8,464 bases of DNA from Rickettsiales bacterium. GTDB taxonomy: Bacteria > Pseudomonadota > Alphaproteobacteria > Rickettsiales > UBA1997. The translations under genes and the position numbers were made by a program. Position 1 is the stretch's first letter. Every line of letters starts with the position of its first letter. The stretch covers positions 1-8,464 of the forward strand of contig JALQXY010000086.1 in the NCBI GenBank assembly GCA_023262945.1, written 5' to 3'. The notes beneath the pieces are model-generated. The model was not told where the DNA came from. It ran no database searches and saw nothing but the letters and a program-made list of their open reading frames with translations. Shown here piece after piece: positions 1 to 7,741 of this stretch.

Positions 1-54
1 AAAAAAATTGAATAATTTATCTTCATCTTTTTGGCTAAAATAGCCATAAATCAT
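1..54 (-). CDS. possible divergent gene, N-terminal 18 codons only
   Basis: Read on the - strand, an ATG at 54-52 opens a frame that runs off the window edge, giving MIYGYFSQKDEDKLFNFF. An AGAG purine stretch lies about 5 bases upstream of the ATG (AAAGAGCGTA then ATG), a credible ribosome binding site, and better than that of any + strand gene here. The short peptide has a mix of charged and aromatic residues that looks protein-like, but I do not recognise a family. It would be transcribed away from murG. The evidence is only a start, a plausible Shine-Dalgarno and 18 open codons in AT-rich DNA, so chance is a real alternative. Confidence 0.35.
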   Translation of the reverse strand, partial: MIYGYFSQKDEDKLFNFF

Positions 55-107
55 TACGCTCTTTATAGGGGTTTAGATTTATAACATATTTTATCTTAAA
101 AAATATT

Positions 108-159
108 TTGATAAAGTATCAATTAAAAAGACTAGCAGCCTAAATTGCTATTGATCAAT
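108..159. promoter_or_regulatory. two palindromes in the intergenic region upstream of murG
   Basis: TTGATA-AAG-TATCAA at 108-122 is a perfect 6-bp inverted repeat with a 3-nt centre. ATTGATCAAT at 150-159 is a perfect 10-bp palindrome. They share the ATTGAT/TTGATA core and lie between murG and the possible divergent gene, where an operator would be expected. No convincing -35/-10 pair was found on the + strand. In DNA this AT-rich such palindromes can arise by chance, so the regulatory role is an inference. Confidence 0.2.
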
Positions 160-182
160 TTGTCAAGAAAATGATAATATAA

Positions 183-1340
183 ATGCTTATCTATATAGCT
201 AGCGGTGGTACTGGTGGTCATATCATGCCCGCTAAATCTGTATCGGAAGAACTATTGCAAAAAAAAATTCAAATTGCTGTTTTGGGAGATCAAAATTGCC
301 TTAAACACTTTGGTACAAAAAATAAATTTAAAATCTACAGCATACCATCTTCACAAATAAGAAAGGATTTTTTAGGGATTTTACTATTCGCTGTCAAAGT
401 TAGTTATGGTATTTTAAAATCATTATTTTTGATTATCAAACATAAGCCTGACTATATGATTTGCTTTGGCGGTTATTCTACTTTTCCAATGGGAGTTGCA
501 GCGATATTAACTAATACTAAACTTGTAATACACGAACAGAATGCTCACTTAGGAAAAGTTAATAGGTTATTCGCAAAATATAGTTATAAAATAGCTCTTA
601 GCTTTGTTAAAACTTCAGGGATTAATAAAAAATACGAAAGTAAAACTATTTTTACTGGAAATCCAGTTAGAAAAGAAATTGCTAAATTAAACAAATTAGA
701 TTTTAAGCTTCCTGATTTTAATCAATATATTGTTCAAGTTAAAGATAGAATGGGATATCCTGTTATACTGCATTCTGATTTTCAGAATTTTCATGAAATC
801 AAATTTGAACCCTTGATAATAACAGTAATTGGCGGCTCTGGAGGAGCAAAAATATTTAGCGACGTTTTACCTAAAGCTTTTTTTAATCTAAGTGAAGATA
901 TAAAAGAAAGAATGATAATTTTTCAACAATGTCGTAAAGATCTGATGAAAAAAACATTTGAAACTTACAAATCTTATAATATTGCCGCAACAGTTGATTA
1001 TTTTTTTTTCAATATAGAGAAATTGATTGAAAAGTCACATTTAGTAATAGCAAGATCAGGATCTTCTACCATTTTTGAAATGAGTGCCGCTAAAAAACCA
1101 ATGATCTTAGTGCCATTTGCTAAATCAGCTGATGATCATCAACTAAAAAATGCTAAATATTTTACTCACAATAAAGCCGCTATAATGATTGAGGAAAAAA
1201 ATTTTACTATTAGAAATATTAGTAAAATTTTAACAGATTTGTTAAATAATAAAGAAGAGTTATACAAATTATCAGAAAATAATGCCAAATTAGCAAATAT
1301 TAAAGCGGCGCATAATATTTGCCAAATTTTTATCGAATAA
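183..1340 (+). CDS. murG: MurG, UDP-GlcNAc:lipid I N-acetylglucosaminyltransferase
   Basis: MurG transfers GlcNAc from UDP-GlcNAc to lipid I on the inner face of the cytoplasmic membrane, making lipid II for peptidoglycan. The 385-residue GT-B protein shows the family motifs in order: GGTGGH at residues 8-13 near the N-terminus, HEQN at 117-120, TGNPVR at 158-163, the glycine loop GGSGGAK at 217-223 opening the C-terminal domain, ARSGSSTIFE at 290-299, and PFAKSADDHQLKNA at 311-324 in the UDP-GlcNAc site (H319, Q320, N323). About 40 residues (170-210) between TGNPVR and the glycine loop are longer than in E. coli; from memory Rickettsia MurG has a similarly placed insert. The ATG at 183 is chosen because a TAA lies in frame just upstream and the protein starts a few residues before the glycine loop, as usual. 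No clear Shine-Dalgarno. First gene of a likely five-gene operon; the usual dcw neighbours ftsW and murC are not adjacent. Looks intact, so the bacterium probably makes lipid II. Confidence 0.96.
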   Translation: MLIYIASGGTGGHIMPAKSVSEELLQKKIQIAVLGDQNCLKHFGTKNKFKIYSIPSSQIRKDFLGILLFAVKVSYGILKSLFLIIKHKPDYMICFGGYSTFPMGVAAILTNTKLVIHEQNAHLGKVNRLFAKYSYKIALSFVKTSGINKKYESKTIFTGNPVRKEIAKLNKLDFKLPDFNQYIVQVKDRMGYPVILHSDFQNFHEIKFEPLIITVIGGSGGAKIFSDVLPKAFFNLSEDIKERMIIFQQCRKDLMKKTFETYKSYNIAATVDYFFFNIEKLIEKSHLVIARSGSSTIFEMSAAKKPMILVPFAKSADDHQLKNAKYFTHNKAAIMIEEKNFTIRNISKILTDLLNNKEELYKLSENNAKLANIKAAHNICQIFIE

Positions 1341-1345
1341 AAAAG

Positions 1346-4300
1346 ATGAATTCTTTTAAGAATAAAAAACAAATTTTTGACAAAACTTTAGAATATACCA
1401 GATTCCTTAGCGGTTTTATTATTAAAATATCTAATTTTGCCACGATATTTATAATCTATCTATTAGAAAAAGTTAAGACCAAAAGTTTCAAAATTAGCCT
1501 TCTAACTACAGTAATTTTTATTTTATTAGCAATATATCTGCCAAAATTATTAGATAATTCTGCTTTAAAATTTAAAATTGAACAAAAAATTAGCGATATC
1601 ACTCAAAGTAACTTTGTAATAAATGGTGATGTCGAAATAAAGCTAGTACCATATCCTGTTATCATTGCTAATGATGTTAATTTATATGGCCTAAAAAAAG
1701 AAAATAAAATCAATGGTGAAATAAAATATTACGATTTTTTTGCCAAATCTATTACTTCTCGAATTCCACTTTTTGGCATTTCAGCAGATAATTTTACTAC
1801 AAAAATAACAATTGATAATGGCATATTAGAATCTTACCAGGGCGATCTGTCGGATAAAAATAAAAAAAGCCCCATCAAAAAAGCTATTGAAAATTTACCC
1901 GCAAGAGAAAGCAATAAATCAAATATTGATATGAAACAAGGTATCAGTAGTAAAATTTTCGATTTCACAAAAGTATCTGGTAGCAATTTTGATATATTAA
2001 AAATACCTCAAATTAGATTTATCGATAGTACATTTGTTAGATATGACAATCTTCTAAGGGAAAAAGAGCTAAAAAAGATAAACGGAGTTATTAGTTTTAA
2101 TAATGTCGAAATGAGATCTGAAATTGACTTTATCAGCAATGAAATAAAAAGCAAAATCAGAGCATTGATTAATCTTAAAAAAAGATTTGGCCAAAGAGAT
2201 TCCTATATTGAAATATTATCATCAATCGCCTCATTAAGAATAGAGCTGGATTTCGACAAATATGATTACGAAATAATGAATAGTGATTTTAAAGGCAAAT
2301 TTATGGCCGAAATATCAGAATTCAAATCTTTCTATGGTAGCTATATAAACAATTATGATATTATCTTTAATAAATTAAATTATAATTCTAAAGATATCAA
2401 AATCAGCGCTGATATCAAAAGCTCTTCTGGTGAATTAGATATTGACAATATATTACTCAACTCATCAATAATTAATGGTCAAGGATATGCTAATCTAAGC
2501 TTAAGAAAACAAGTTCCAATAATAGATATAGTAATTGATTTACAAAACTTAGATCTTGATAGCATATGGTCAGACAAACCGCTTAGTTTAAATAAATTAC
2601 AAAGCTACATCAAATATCGCCCTAGTAAAATAACAATTGATGATCAAGAAAAAGATGATTTAACAAATAAAGCTAAAAATATTGAAGCTGGCGATGAGAG
2701 TAAGTTAATTAGCAATAATGACCCAAATATATATCAAGACGATAACAATAAAGAGGCAAATAATAATTCAGAAAAGGAGCAATTAGAATCGCGAGATATC
2801 ATAGAAAAAATAAAAGATATCGATCTTACAGCAGAGATTAAAATAGATAATGTAAGTTACCTTAATGGAGAGATAAGAGATAGTAGCATCTACATCAAAA
2901 TCGCCAATAACGGGCAAATAATGATCTTGCCGGCTACATTTAAAACCCCAGATGGCGGAGAATTTAGAATTAATGGAGTTTATGATAACAATAGTGAGAT
3001 TCCTAAATTTATTGGAAAAATCGATGCTAAAGGAGAAAGTCTTAAAGATTTTATAGATCATTTTAAAATTGAATCACAGAATCTTAAAAGTGATAATTTA
3101 AAACAATATAAATTGTATTGCGATATATTACTCTTGCCAAATACCGCTATATTTAGCAATATATATCTTGATATTAACAATAGCGTCAATCAATTCTTTG
3201 GTAGCGCAGAATTCAGCCGCGATGATAAAAATCTACATCAAATAACAATTAATCTAAGAGGACCTTATTTTAATGTGGATGATTATTTTATGACTTCAGG
3301 ACAAAATGCCTATCTATCTCCGGGATCCTTTCTTAAAAAAATATTATGGCTCAATAGTATAATTTCACGTTACAATATAAAACTCAAATTTGATAAAATG
3401 CTTTATAACAATAAAACGTTCACAGATCAATCGATAGGTCTTAAAATTGGCGCTGGTTATTTTGAAATTTCAGATATGACGTTAATATCCGATGGAACAG
3501 ATTTGAAAGCCAATATGATTATTGATATTAGTGGCAACAGTCCCAAATTTAACATCCGAGTATTTGCTAATAAATTTAATTACAAATCTAATAGCATAGA
3601 TAACAATCTTCAAATAAATTTTATTGATAAAATATTTGCTCTACCATCTCTTAAGAGTTTTGATGGAATTATAAATCTTTATTTTAAAGAGGCTACAATA
3701 GATGGATTTAAAATTGATGAGGCTAAAATATATGGTGATTTAAAAGATGGTTCTATCAAAAATTCTTCGATAGCTGGTCAATTACTAGGTGGCGATTTTA
3801 AATACGAAGGATTGATTGGGGTTAGATTACTAAAAATAATAAATGGCACTATATTAGCAACCAATATAGAGCTTGATAAAGTTATAGAAAAAATAACCGG
3901 TATCAAAAATATAAAGGCAAAAGGAAATTTAAGCGCAGCATTAACAGCATCAGCAAGCAGAAAACAAGATTTTCTAAAAAATATATCAGCAAAAATTATG
4001 ATTAATGCAAGTAATGTTGAAATCAATAATTACGGACTTAATGATTTAATAAAAAAGATGTTTATAGCTTCTATTAAAAATGAATGGCAAGGAGAGCCAG
4101 AAGATATATTATTTAACAAAGATAATAAAACTATATTTAATGAGGCTTCCGGAAATATAATAATTAGCGATGAAAATAAAGGAAAATTTAGTATAGATCT
4201 AAAAGCCACTGCCGTTAATAGTATACTTAGTGGCTCATTTAGTGCAAAAGATAGAATTGCCAACGCTTCATTTAATTCGGTTTTTCTAACCGGTAATAGC

Positions 4301-4498
4301 AAAAAACAAATTCCCATTAATATTGTAACAAATTTACTTTATCAAAAAGAAAAATTGTCGTATATAACAAATCTTGATCAAGTTAGACAATATCTTGGCT
4401 TACCAACTTTATATAGTAAAGAAATTACAGAAAATAAAAAAGAGGAAGAAAAAGAGCTCGATTTTAGTGAAGATTTTAAAGAGATTAATAAAAATTAA
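1346..4498 (+). CDS. large AsmA-family inner-membrane/periplasmic protein
   Basis: A 1050-residue AsmA-family protein. AsmA-like proteins (AsmA, TamB, YhdP) are anchored in the inner membrane, extend into the periplasm, and are linked to lipid transport and outer-membrane assembly; the exact role here is inferred. The AsmA N-terminal pattern is visible: a membrane segment at about 48-68, then KFKIEQKISDITQSNFVING (75-94) and VEIKLVPYPVIIANDVNLYG, the family's amphipathic helix and first beta strands. The body is beta-rich with repeated 'K.I/S.D..G' strands, and the last 250 residues match the style of the AsmA C-terminal region. Odd points: about 45 residues precede the anchor, including a second hydrophobic stretch near 20-40, and a polar Asn/Asp/Glu/Lys linker occupies about 432-488 (near 2639-2809). 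ATG at 1346 is preferred, 5 nt after the murG stop. A TTG at 1319 would add 9 residues and overlap murG; nothing supports it. The gene ends 2 nt before panB. Confidence 0.85.
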   Translation: MNSFKNKKQIFDKTLEYTRFLSGFIIKISNFATIFIIYLLEKVKTKSFKISLLTTVIFILLAIYLPKLLDNSALKFKIEQKISDITQSNFVINGDVEIKLVPYPVIIANDVNLYGLKKENKINGEIKYYDFFAKSITSRIPLFGISADNFTTKITIDNGILESYQGDLSDKNKKSPIKKAIENLPARESNKSNIDMKQGISSKIFDFTKVSGSNFDILKIPQIRFIDSTFVRYDNLLREKELKKINGVISFNNVEMRSEIDFISNEIKSKIRALINLKKRFGQRDSYIEILSSIASLRIELDFDKYDYEIMNSDFKGKFMAEISEFKSFYGSYINNYDIIFNKLNYNSKDIKISADIKSSSGELDIDNILLNSSIINGQGYANLSLRKQVPIIDIVIDLQNLDLDSIWSDKPLSLNKLQSYIKYRPSKITIDDQEKDDLTNKAKNIEAGDESKLISNNDPNIYQDDNNKEANNNSEKEQLESRDIIEKIKDIDLTAEIKIDNVSYLNGEIRDSSIYIKIANNGQIMILPATFKTPDGGEFRINGVYDNNSEIPKFIGKIDAKGESLKDFIDHFKIESQNLKSDNLKQYKLYCDILLLPNTAIFSNIYLDINNSVNQFFGSAEFSRDDKNLHQITINLRGPYFNVDDYFMTSGQNAYLSPGSFLKKILWLNSIISRYNIKLKFDKMLYNNKTFTDQSIGLKIGAGYFEISDMTLISDGTDLKANMIIDISGNSPKFNIRVFANKFNYKSNSIDNNLQINFIDKIFALPSLKSFDGIINLYFKEATIDGFKIDEAKIYGDLKDGSIKNSSIAGQLLGGDFKYEGLIGVRLLKIINGTILATNIELDKVIEKITGIKNIKAKGNLSAALTASASRKQDFLKNISAKIMINASNVEINNYGLNDLIKKMFIASIKNEWQGEPEDILFNKDNKTIFNEASGNIIISDENKGKFSIDLKATAVNSILSGSFSAKDRIANASFNSVFLTGNSKKQIPINIVTNLLYQKEKLSYITNLDQVRQYLGLPTLYSKEITENKKEEEKELDFSEDFKEINKN

Positions 4499-4500
4499 TT

Positions 4501-5319
4501 ATGCAATACCTAGAAAATATAAAAGAATTTGTTAATAAAAAAAATAAGGAAAAGATAGTTTGCCTTACTGCCTACAGCTACTCAATTGCCAAGATTATCG
4601 ATAATTATTGTGATTTAATTTTAGTTGGAGACTCATTAGGCATGACTCTATACGGCATGAAGGATACTGTTGATGTAACATTGGATATGATGATAAATCA
4701 TGGCTCATGCGTTAGAAGGGCTGCTAAAAAATCTCTTATAGTAGTAGATCTACCCTATGGCACTTACGAAGATTCTCCTAAGCAAGCATTAGAATCTGCA
4801 CAAAAAATACTATCCAAAACTCAATGTCATGCTATAAAAATTGAAGTTAACGAAGATATTTTACCAACAATAAAATATTTACATCAAAATCAAATACCAA
4901 TTATGGGTCACGTTGGTTTACTACCTCAGCATGTAAGAAGAATTGGCGGCTATAAATATCAAGGAATAGATGAAAAGTCAGCCAATAAAATCCTAGAAAT
5001 CGCAAAAAAAATCGAAGAATACGGAGCTTTCTCTTTGGTAATTGAGGCTGTAACAAAAGATTTAGCGGATAAGATAACAAAATCACTTAAGATACCAACT
5101 ATTGGTATTGGAGCATCAATAAATTGCGATGGCCAAATTTTAGTTACAGATGATCTTATAGGGCTCAATCAAGAATTTAAGCCAAAATTTGTCAAACATT
5201 ATGATAATTTCTCTGATAGATTACATAAGGCGGCTCAGAATTATTGTGATGAGATAAAAAATAACAAATTTCCTGAAGAAATTCATATGCTAATAACATC
5301 AAAATCACTTAAGAAATGA
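4501..5319 (+). CDS. panB: PanB, 3-methyl-2-oxobutanoate hydroxymethyltransferase
   Basis: PanB transfers a hydroxymethyl group from 5,10-methylene-tetrahydrofolate to alpha-ketoisovalerate, giving ketopantoate, the first committed step of pantothenate and CoA synthesis in the cytosol. The 272 residues cover the normal family length. Conserved features: LTAYSY at 22-27, LVGDSLGM at 41-48 with metal ligand D44, VVDLPYGTYEDS with D83, IKIEV with K113 and E115, GHVGLLPQ with H137, the catalytic-type glutamate E182 in VIEAV, and PTIGIGAS..CDGQ toward the C-terminus. All expected active-site residues are present, so the enzyme is probably active. It starts 2 nt after the asmA-like stop, and its stop overlaps the next ATG by 4 nt (ATGA). 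panC, panD and panE are not in the window. Pantothenate synthesis is often lost in obligate intracellular alphaproteobacteria, so the presence of panB is informative about this lineage. Confidence 0.97.
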   Translation: MQYLENIKEFVNKKNKEKIVCLTAYSYSIAKIIDNYCDLILVGDSLGMTLYGMKDTVDVTLDMMINHGSCVRRAAKKSLIVVDLPYGTYEDSPKQALESAQKILSKTQCHAIKIEVNEDILPTIKYLHQNQIPIMGHVGLLPQHVRRIGGYKYQGIDEKSANKILEIAKKIEEYGAFSLVIEAVTKDLADKITKSLKIPTIGIGASINCDGQILVTDDLIGLNQEFKPKFVKHYDNFSDRLHKAAQNYCDEIKNNKFPEEIHMLITSKSLKK

Positions 5320-7061
5320 AAAAACAATCTAATATTTCTGATCTTTTTCTTCTTCTTCCATTTTTTGCGCCATATAAAAGAAAAATAATTATCGCTGGCC
5401 TCGCTTTACTAGTAACTGCTTTAACAATTCTGTTTTTTGGCGAAGTTTTAAAGAGTTTAATAGATTATGGTTTTGTTAAAAAGGATCAAAATTTTCTTAA
5501 CACTGTATTAGCGATATTTACTATTGCAGTAATCATGATGGCCCTAGCTGGATATTTCAGATCTTTTATGATAAATTCAGTAGCAGAAAGAGTAATAGCA
5601 GATCTACGCAATAAAGTATACAAGCACATTATCAATGTTTCAGCACAATATTTTGAAATTCACAAAACGGGGGATGTCATTTCTCGATTAACCGTTGATA
5701 GTATAGTGTTATATAGCATAATTAGCACTACTATTTCATTTTTCTTACGCAATCTTATTTTATTTTTTGGCGGCATTATTTTTATTTTTCTAACTAGTGC
5801 AAAATTAAGTCTAGTTTCTTTAGCTATTATACCAATTTCTATTGCACCAATAATTATAATAGGTCGCAAAATAAAAACAATTTCAACAAAATCACAAGAA
5901 TCTTTGGCCTCAATGGGGGCGCATATCGAAGAAACAATTAATGGCATAAAAACCGTACAATCATATTTATGTGAAGATAAAGAAATTAGCAATTTTAGCA
6001 ATCATGTTCAAAATACCCTTGAATTATCTTTGTTAAAAATTCGCTATAAATCACTATTAATTGCCCTTGTTATTACTTTGGCTTTTAGTGGTATTGGCTT
6101 AGTATTATGGATTGGAGGACTTGAAGTTATATCAGGAAATATCACTTCTGGCGATTTATCATCTTTTATATTTTATTCAGTAATAACGGCAACTTCTTTA
6201 GTTTCGCTAAGTCAAATATCGGGTCAATTACAAACAGCCTCCGCATCAGCTGGTAGAATTTTTGATATCCTAAAAGTTGAGTCACCAGTTAAGGAAAGTG
6301 ATCAAAATATCAAACTAGAAAAATCAAATAAAATCGATATTACTTTTAAGGATGTTAACTTTGCCTATCCTAGCCGCAAAGATAATTTAGTAATCGACAA
6401 TTTTAGTCTCGAAATCAAAGCCTGCGATAAAATATCGATAGTTGGAGCTAGTGGCTGCGGCAAAAGTACCATATTACAGCTCTTACTGCGCTTTTACGAT
6501 ACAGATAAAGGATCCATAAAAATCAATGATCATGATATTAAATCTTTATCTCTAAAAGATTTGCGACAAAATTTTTCTTATATAGCTCAAGATCCATTTA
6601 TTTTTTCAGGAACTATTTTTGAAAATATAGCTTATAGCAATGATTCAATTTCAAAAAAAATGGTTCAGCAGTTAATTAATAGCACCAAAGCTCTACACTT
6701 TATAAATCAATTTCCACAAAAATTAGATAGTTTTGTTGGCGAAAAAGGTATTAAATTGTCTGGTGGAGAGAAGCAAAGAATAGCTATTGCTCGTGCAATT
6801 ATAAAGAATTCACCAATCTTAATTCTTGACGAAGCAACTTCAGCTTTGGATAATAAAAATGAAAAATTAATTAATGATATTTTGCAAGATTTAGCCAAAG
6901 ATAAAACTATTATAAAAATATCACATAAATTATCATCATCTACAAAATCAGATAAAATTATATATATAAAAAATGGAAAAATTGCCGAAATAGGTTCTCA
7001 TCAAAATCTAATTAAGAATAATGGTTTATATAAAAAAATGTATGAACTTGAAACTATATGA
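5316..7061 (+). CDS. MsbA-type half ABC exporter (fused membrane and ATPase domains)
   Basis: A 581-residue half transporter that should dimerise in the inner membrane and export a lipid or hydrophobic compound using ATP. Residues 1-310 form a type-I exporter membrane domain with about six hydrophobic segments (near 22-44, 65-85, 137-160, 163-183, 246-270, 280-300). Residues 338-581 are the nucleotide-binding domain: A-loop Y351, Walker A GASGCGKST 377-385, Q-loop Q425, signature LSGGE 481-485, Walker B ILILDE 501-506 with E506, D-loop SALD 509-512, and switch H537. All catalytic residues are intact. Family relatives include MsbA (lipid A flippase) and the 'putative export ATP-binding/permease' proteins of Rickettsia; the substrate cannot be read from sequence. 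Beside murG and an AsmA-like gene an envelope lipid is a reasonable guess, but I withhold msbA as a symbol. Start and stop both sit in ATGA overlaps with panB and tsaE, indicating translational coupling. Confidence 0.93.
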   Translation: MKKQSNISDLFLLLPFFAPYKRKIIIAGLALLVTALTILFFGEVLKSLIDYGFVKKDQNFLNTVLAIFTIAVIMMALAGYFRSFMINSVAERVIADLRNKVYKHIINVSAQYFEIHKTGDVISRLTVDSIVLYSIISTTISFFLRNLILFFGGIIFIFLTSAKLSLVSLAIIPISIAPIIIIGRKIKTISTKSQESLASMGAHIEETINGIKTVQSYLCEDKEISNFSNHVQNTLELSLLKIRYKSLLIALVITLAFSGIGLVLWIGGLEVISGNITSGDLSSFIFYSVITATSLVSLSQISGQLQTASASAGRIFDILKVESPVKESDQNIKLEKSNKIDITFKDVNFAYPSRKDNLVIDNFSLEIKACDKISIVGASGCGKSTILQLLLRFYDTDKGSIKINDHDIKSLSLKDLRQNFSYIAQDPFIFSGTIFENIAYSNDSISKKMVQQLINSTKALHFINQFPQKLDSFVGEKGIKLSGGEKQRIAIARAIIKNSPILILDEATSALDNKNEKLINDILQDLAKDKTIIKISHKLSSSTKSDKIIYIKNGKIAEIGSHQNLIKNNGLYKKMYELETI

Positions 7062-7516
7062 ATAACTTAACTGAGAATAAAATTATTAAAATTGCTAGCG
7101 AAAATGAGATGAAAATATTTGCTCAAAAACTAGCAAAAACTTGTAAAAAAGGTGATATTTTTGCTTTAAAAGGCAGTTTAGGGGTTGGTAAAAGTTTTTT
7201 TGCGCGCGCTTTCATCCAATCACTAACCTCTGATAAACAATCTATCCTCAGCCCAACATTTAATTTAGTTTATAATTACAATAGTATAAAAGGTAATATT
7301 TTTCACTTTGATCTTTACCGCTTAAAATCAGAAATTGAATTAGAAAATATTGGATTTTTTGATAATTTACAAGATTCAATATATCTTATAGAATGGCCAG
7401 AAATAGCAGAAAAGTTTTTGCCTTCACATCATACAATAACCATCGAAATCTCTGACAAAGAAAATGAACAGGCTAGAAAAATATCTATTAAGCCCAAATC
7501 CGTCATTAGAAAATGA
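7058..7516 (+). CDS. tsaE: TsaE, tRNA t6A37 synthesis ATPase subunit
   Basis: TsaE (formerly YjeE) is the small ATPase that works with TsaD and TsaB to put threonylcarbamoyl on A37 of tRNAs reading ANN codons; it is near-universal in bacteria. The 152 residues are normal length. Motifs: Walker A GSLGVGKS at 39-46 followed by FFARAFI, the family's SPTF at 65-68, FHFDLYRL with D85, and IEWPE at 111-115 (E112, W113). The P-loop ends in Ser instead of the more common Thr, a conservative change. The ATG overlaps the transporter stop by 4 nt. It is the last gene of the operon and the last recognisable bacterial gene before the junction. The C-terminus, rich in Lys and Arg, looks complete, so the junction does not truncate it. 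Confidence 0.95.
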   Translation: MNNLTENKIIKIASENEMKIFAQKLAKTCKKGDIFALKGSLGVGKSFFARAFIQSLTSDKQSILSPTFNLVYNYNSIKGNIFHFDLYRLKSEIELENIGFFDNLQDSIYLIEWPEIAEKFLPSHHTITIEISDKENEQARKISIKPKSVIRK

Positions 7517-7612
7517 GTTACTGTCACCATCTCTCAATATATCTAATACCATTTCCCATCTAAAAATAAACAATATGACAAAATATTTTTGAGATAAAAA
7601 TGTAAAAAATGC

Positions 7613-7644
7613 AAGTCCTATGCTTATAGGACTTATGGCTTTTT
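7613..7644 (+). terminator. probable intrinsic terminator after tsaE
   Basis: AAGTCCTAT-GCTT-ATAGGACTT is a perfect 9-bp stem with a 4-nt loop at 7613-7634, about 97 nt after the tsaE stop. A run of five T follows at 7640-7644, separated from the stem by ATGGC, and a run of A lies just upstream at 7604-7609. The A-run and T-run could extend the stem and let it work in both directions. The gap between stem and T-run makes it weaker than a textbook terminator. It marks the latest position I would confidently call bacterial. Confidence 0.6.
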
Positions 7645-7741
7645 GCAATTTTTAACCAAAAACTTGTCAAAAAAGGGGGGATGTCTTGTTTGTTTAATAA
7701 TACTTAAGCTAACATTACGTGATATTTGTGAGTGTTTTTAG
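7645..7741. other. junction zone between bacterial and eukaryotic DNA
   Basis: Bacterial features end with the hairpin at 7613-7644, and the eukaryotic E2 exon begins at 7742. The change must lie in this interval, but the exact base cannot be seen, because AT-rich bacterial spacer and AT-rich intron look alike. A run of six A then six G at 7669-7680 is the oddest local feature. I looked for the missing E2 first exon (start Met plus about ten residues ending near Ile-Ile-Lys followed by a GT donor) and did not find it, so it was either lost at the join or lies in an intron that extends beyond it. Confidence 0.7.
7732..7741 (+). other. 3' splice acceptor of the upstream E2 intron
   Basis: GTGTTTTTAG ends in a pyrimidine-rich tract and AG directly before GAGACACAACG, which encodes ETQR, the point where homology to Ubc13 starts (residue 11 of human UBE2N). 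The last codon before it in frame is TAG (7739-7741), which is the acceptor itself. The abrupt start of homology at an AG supports a spliced gene rather than a truncated one. The matching donor is not in the window. Confidence 0.6.

Noticed and set aside
138..166. TTGACA on the - strand (166-161) as a -35 box
   Set aside because: The hexamer is perfect, but the sequence 17 nt further (TTAGGC) is a poor -10, so no promoter is called.
151..180. TTGATC (151-156) and TAATAT (175-180), 18 nt apart, as the murG promoter
   Set aside because: The transcription start would fall after the ATG at 183, so it cannot serve this start codon.
1319..1345. TTG at 1319 as the start of the AsmA-like gene
   Set aside because: It lies inside murG, adds only 9 residues without family similarity, and the ATG at 1346 is 5 nt after the murG stop.
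7424..7648. Open frame on the - strand of 74 codons
   Set aside because: It overlaps the 3' end of tsaE antisense and the terminator hairpin, has no family resemblance, and starts within the T-run region.
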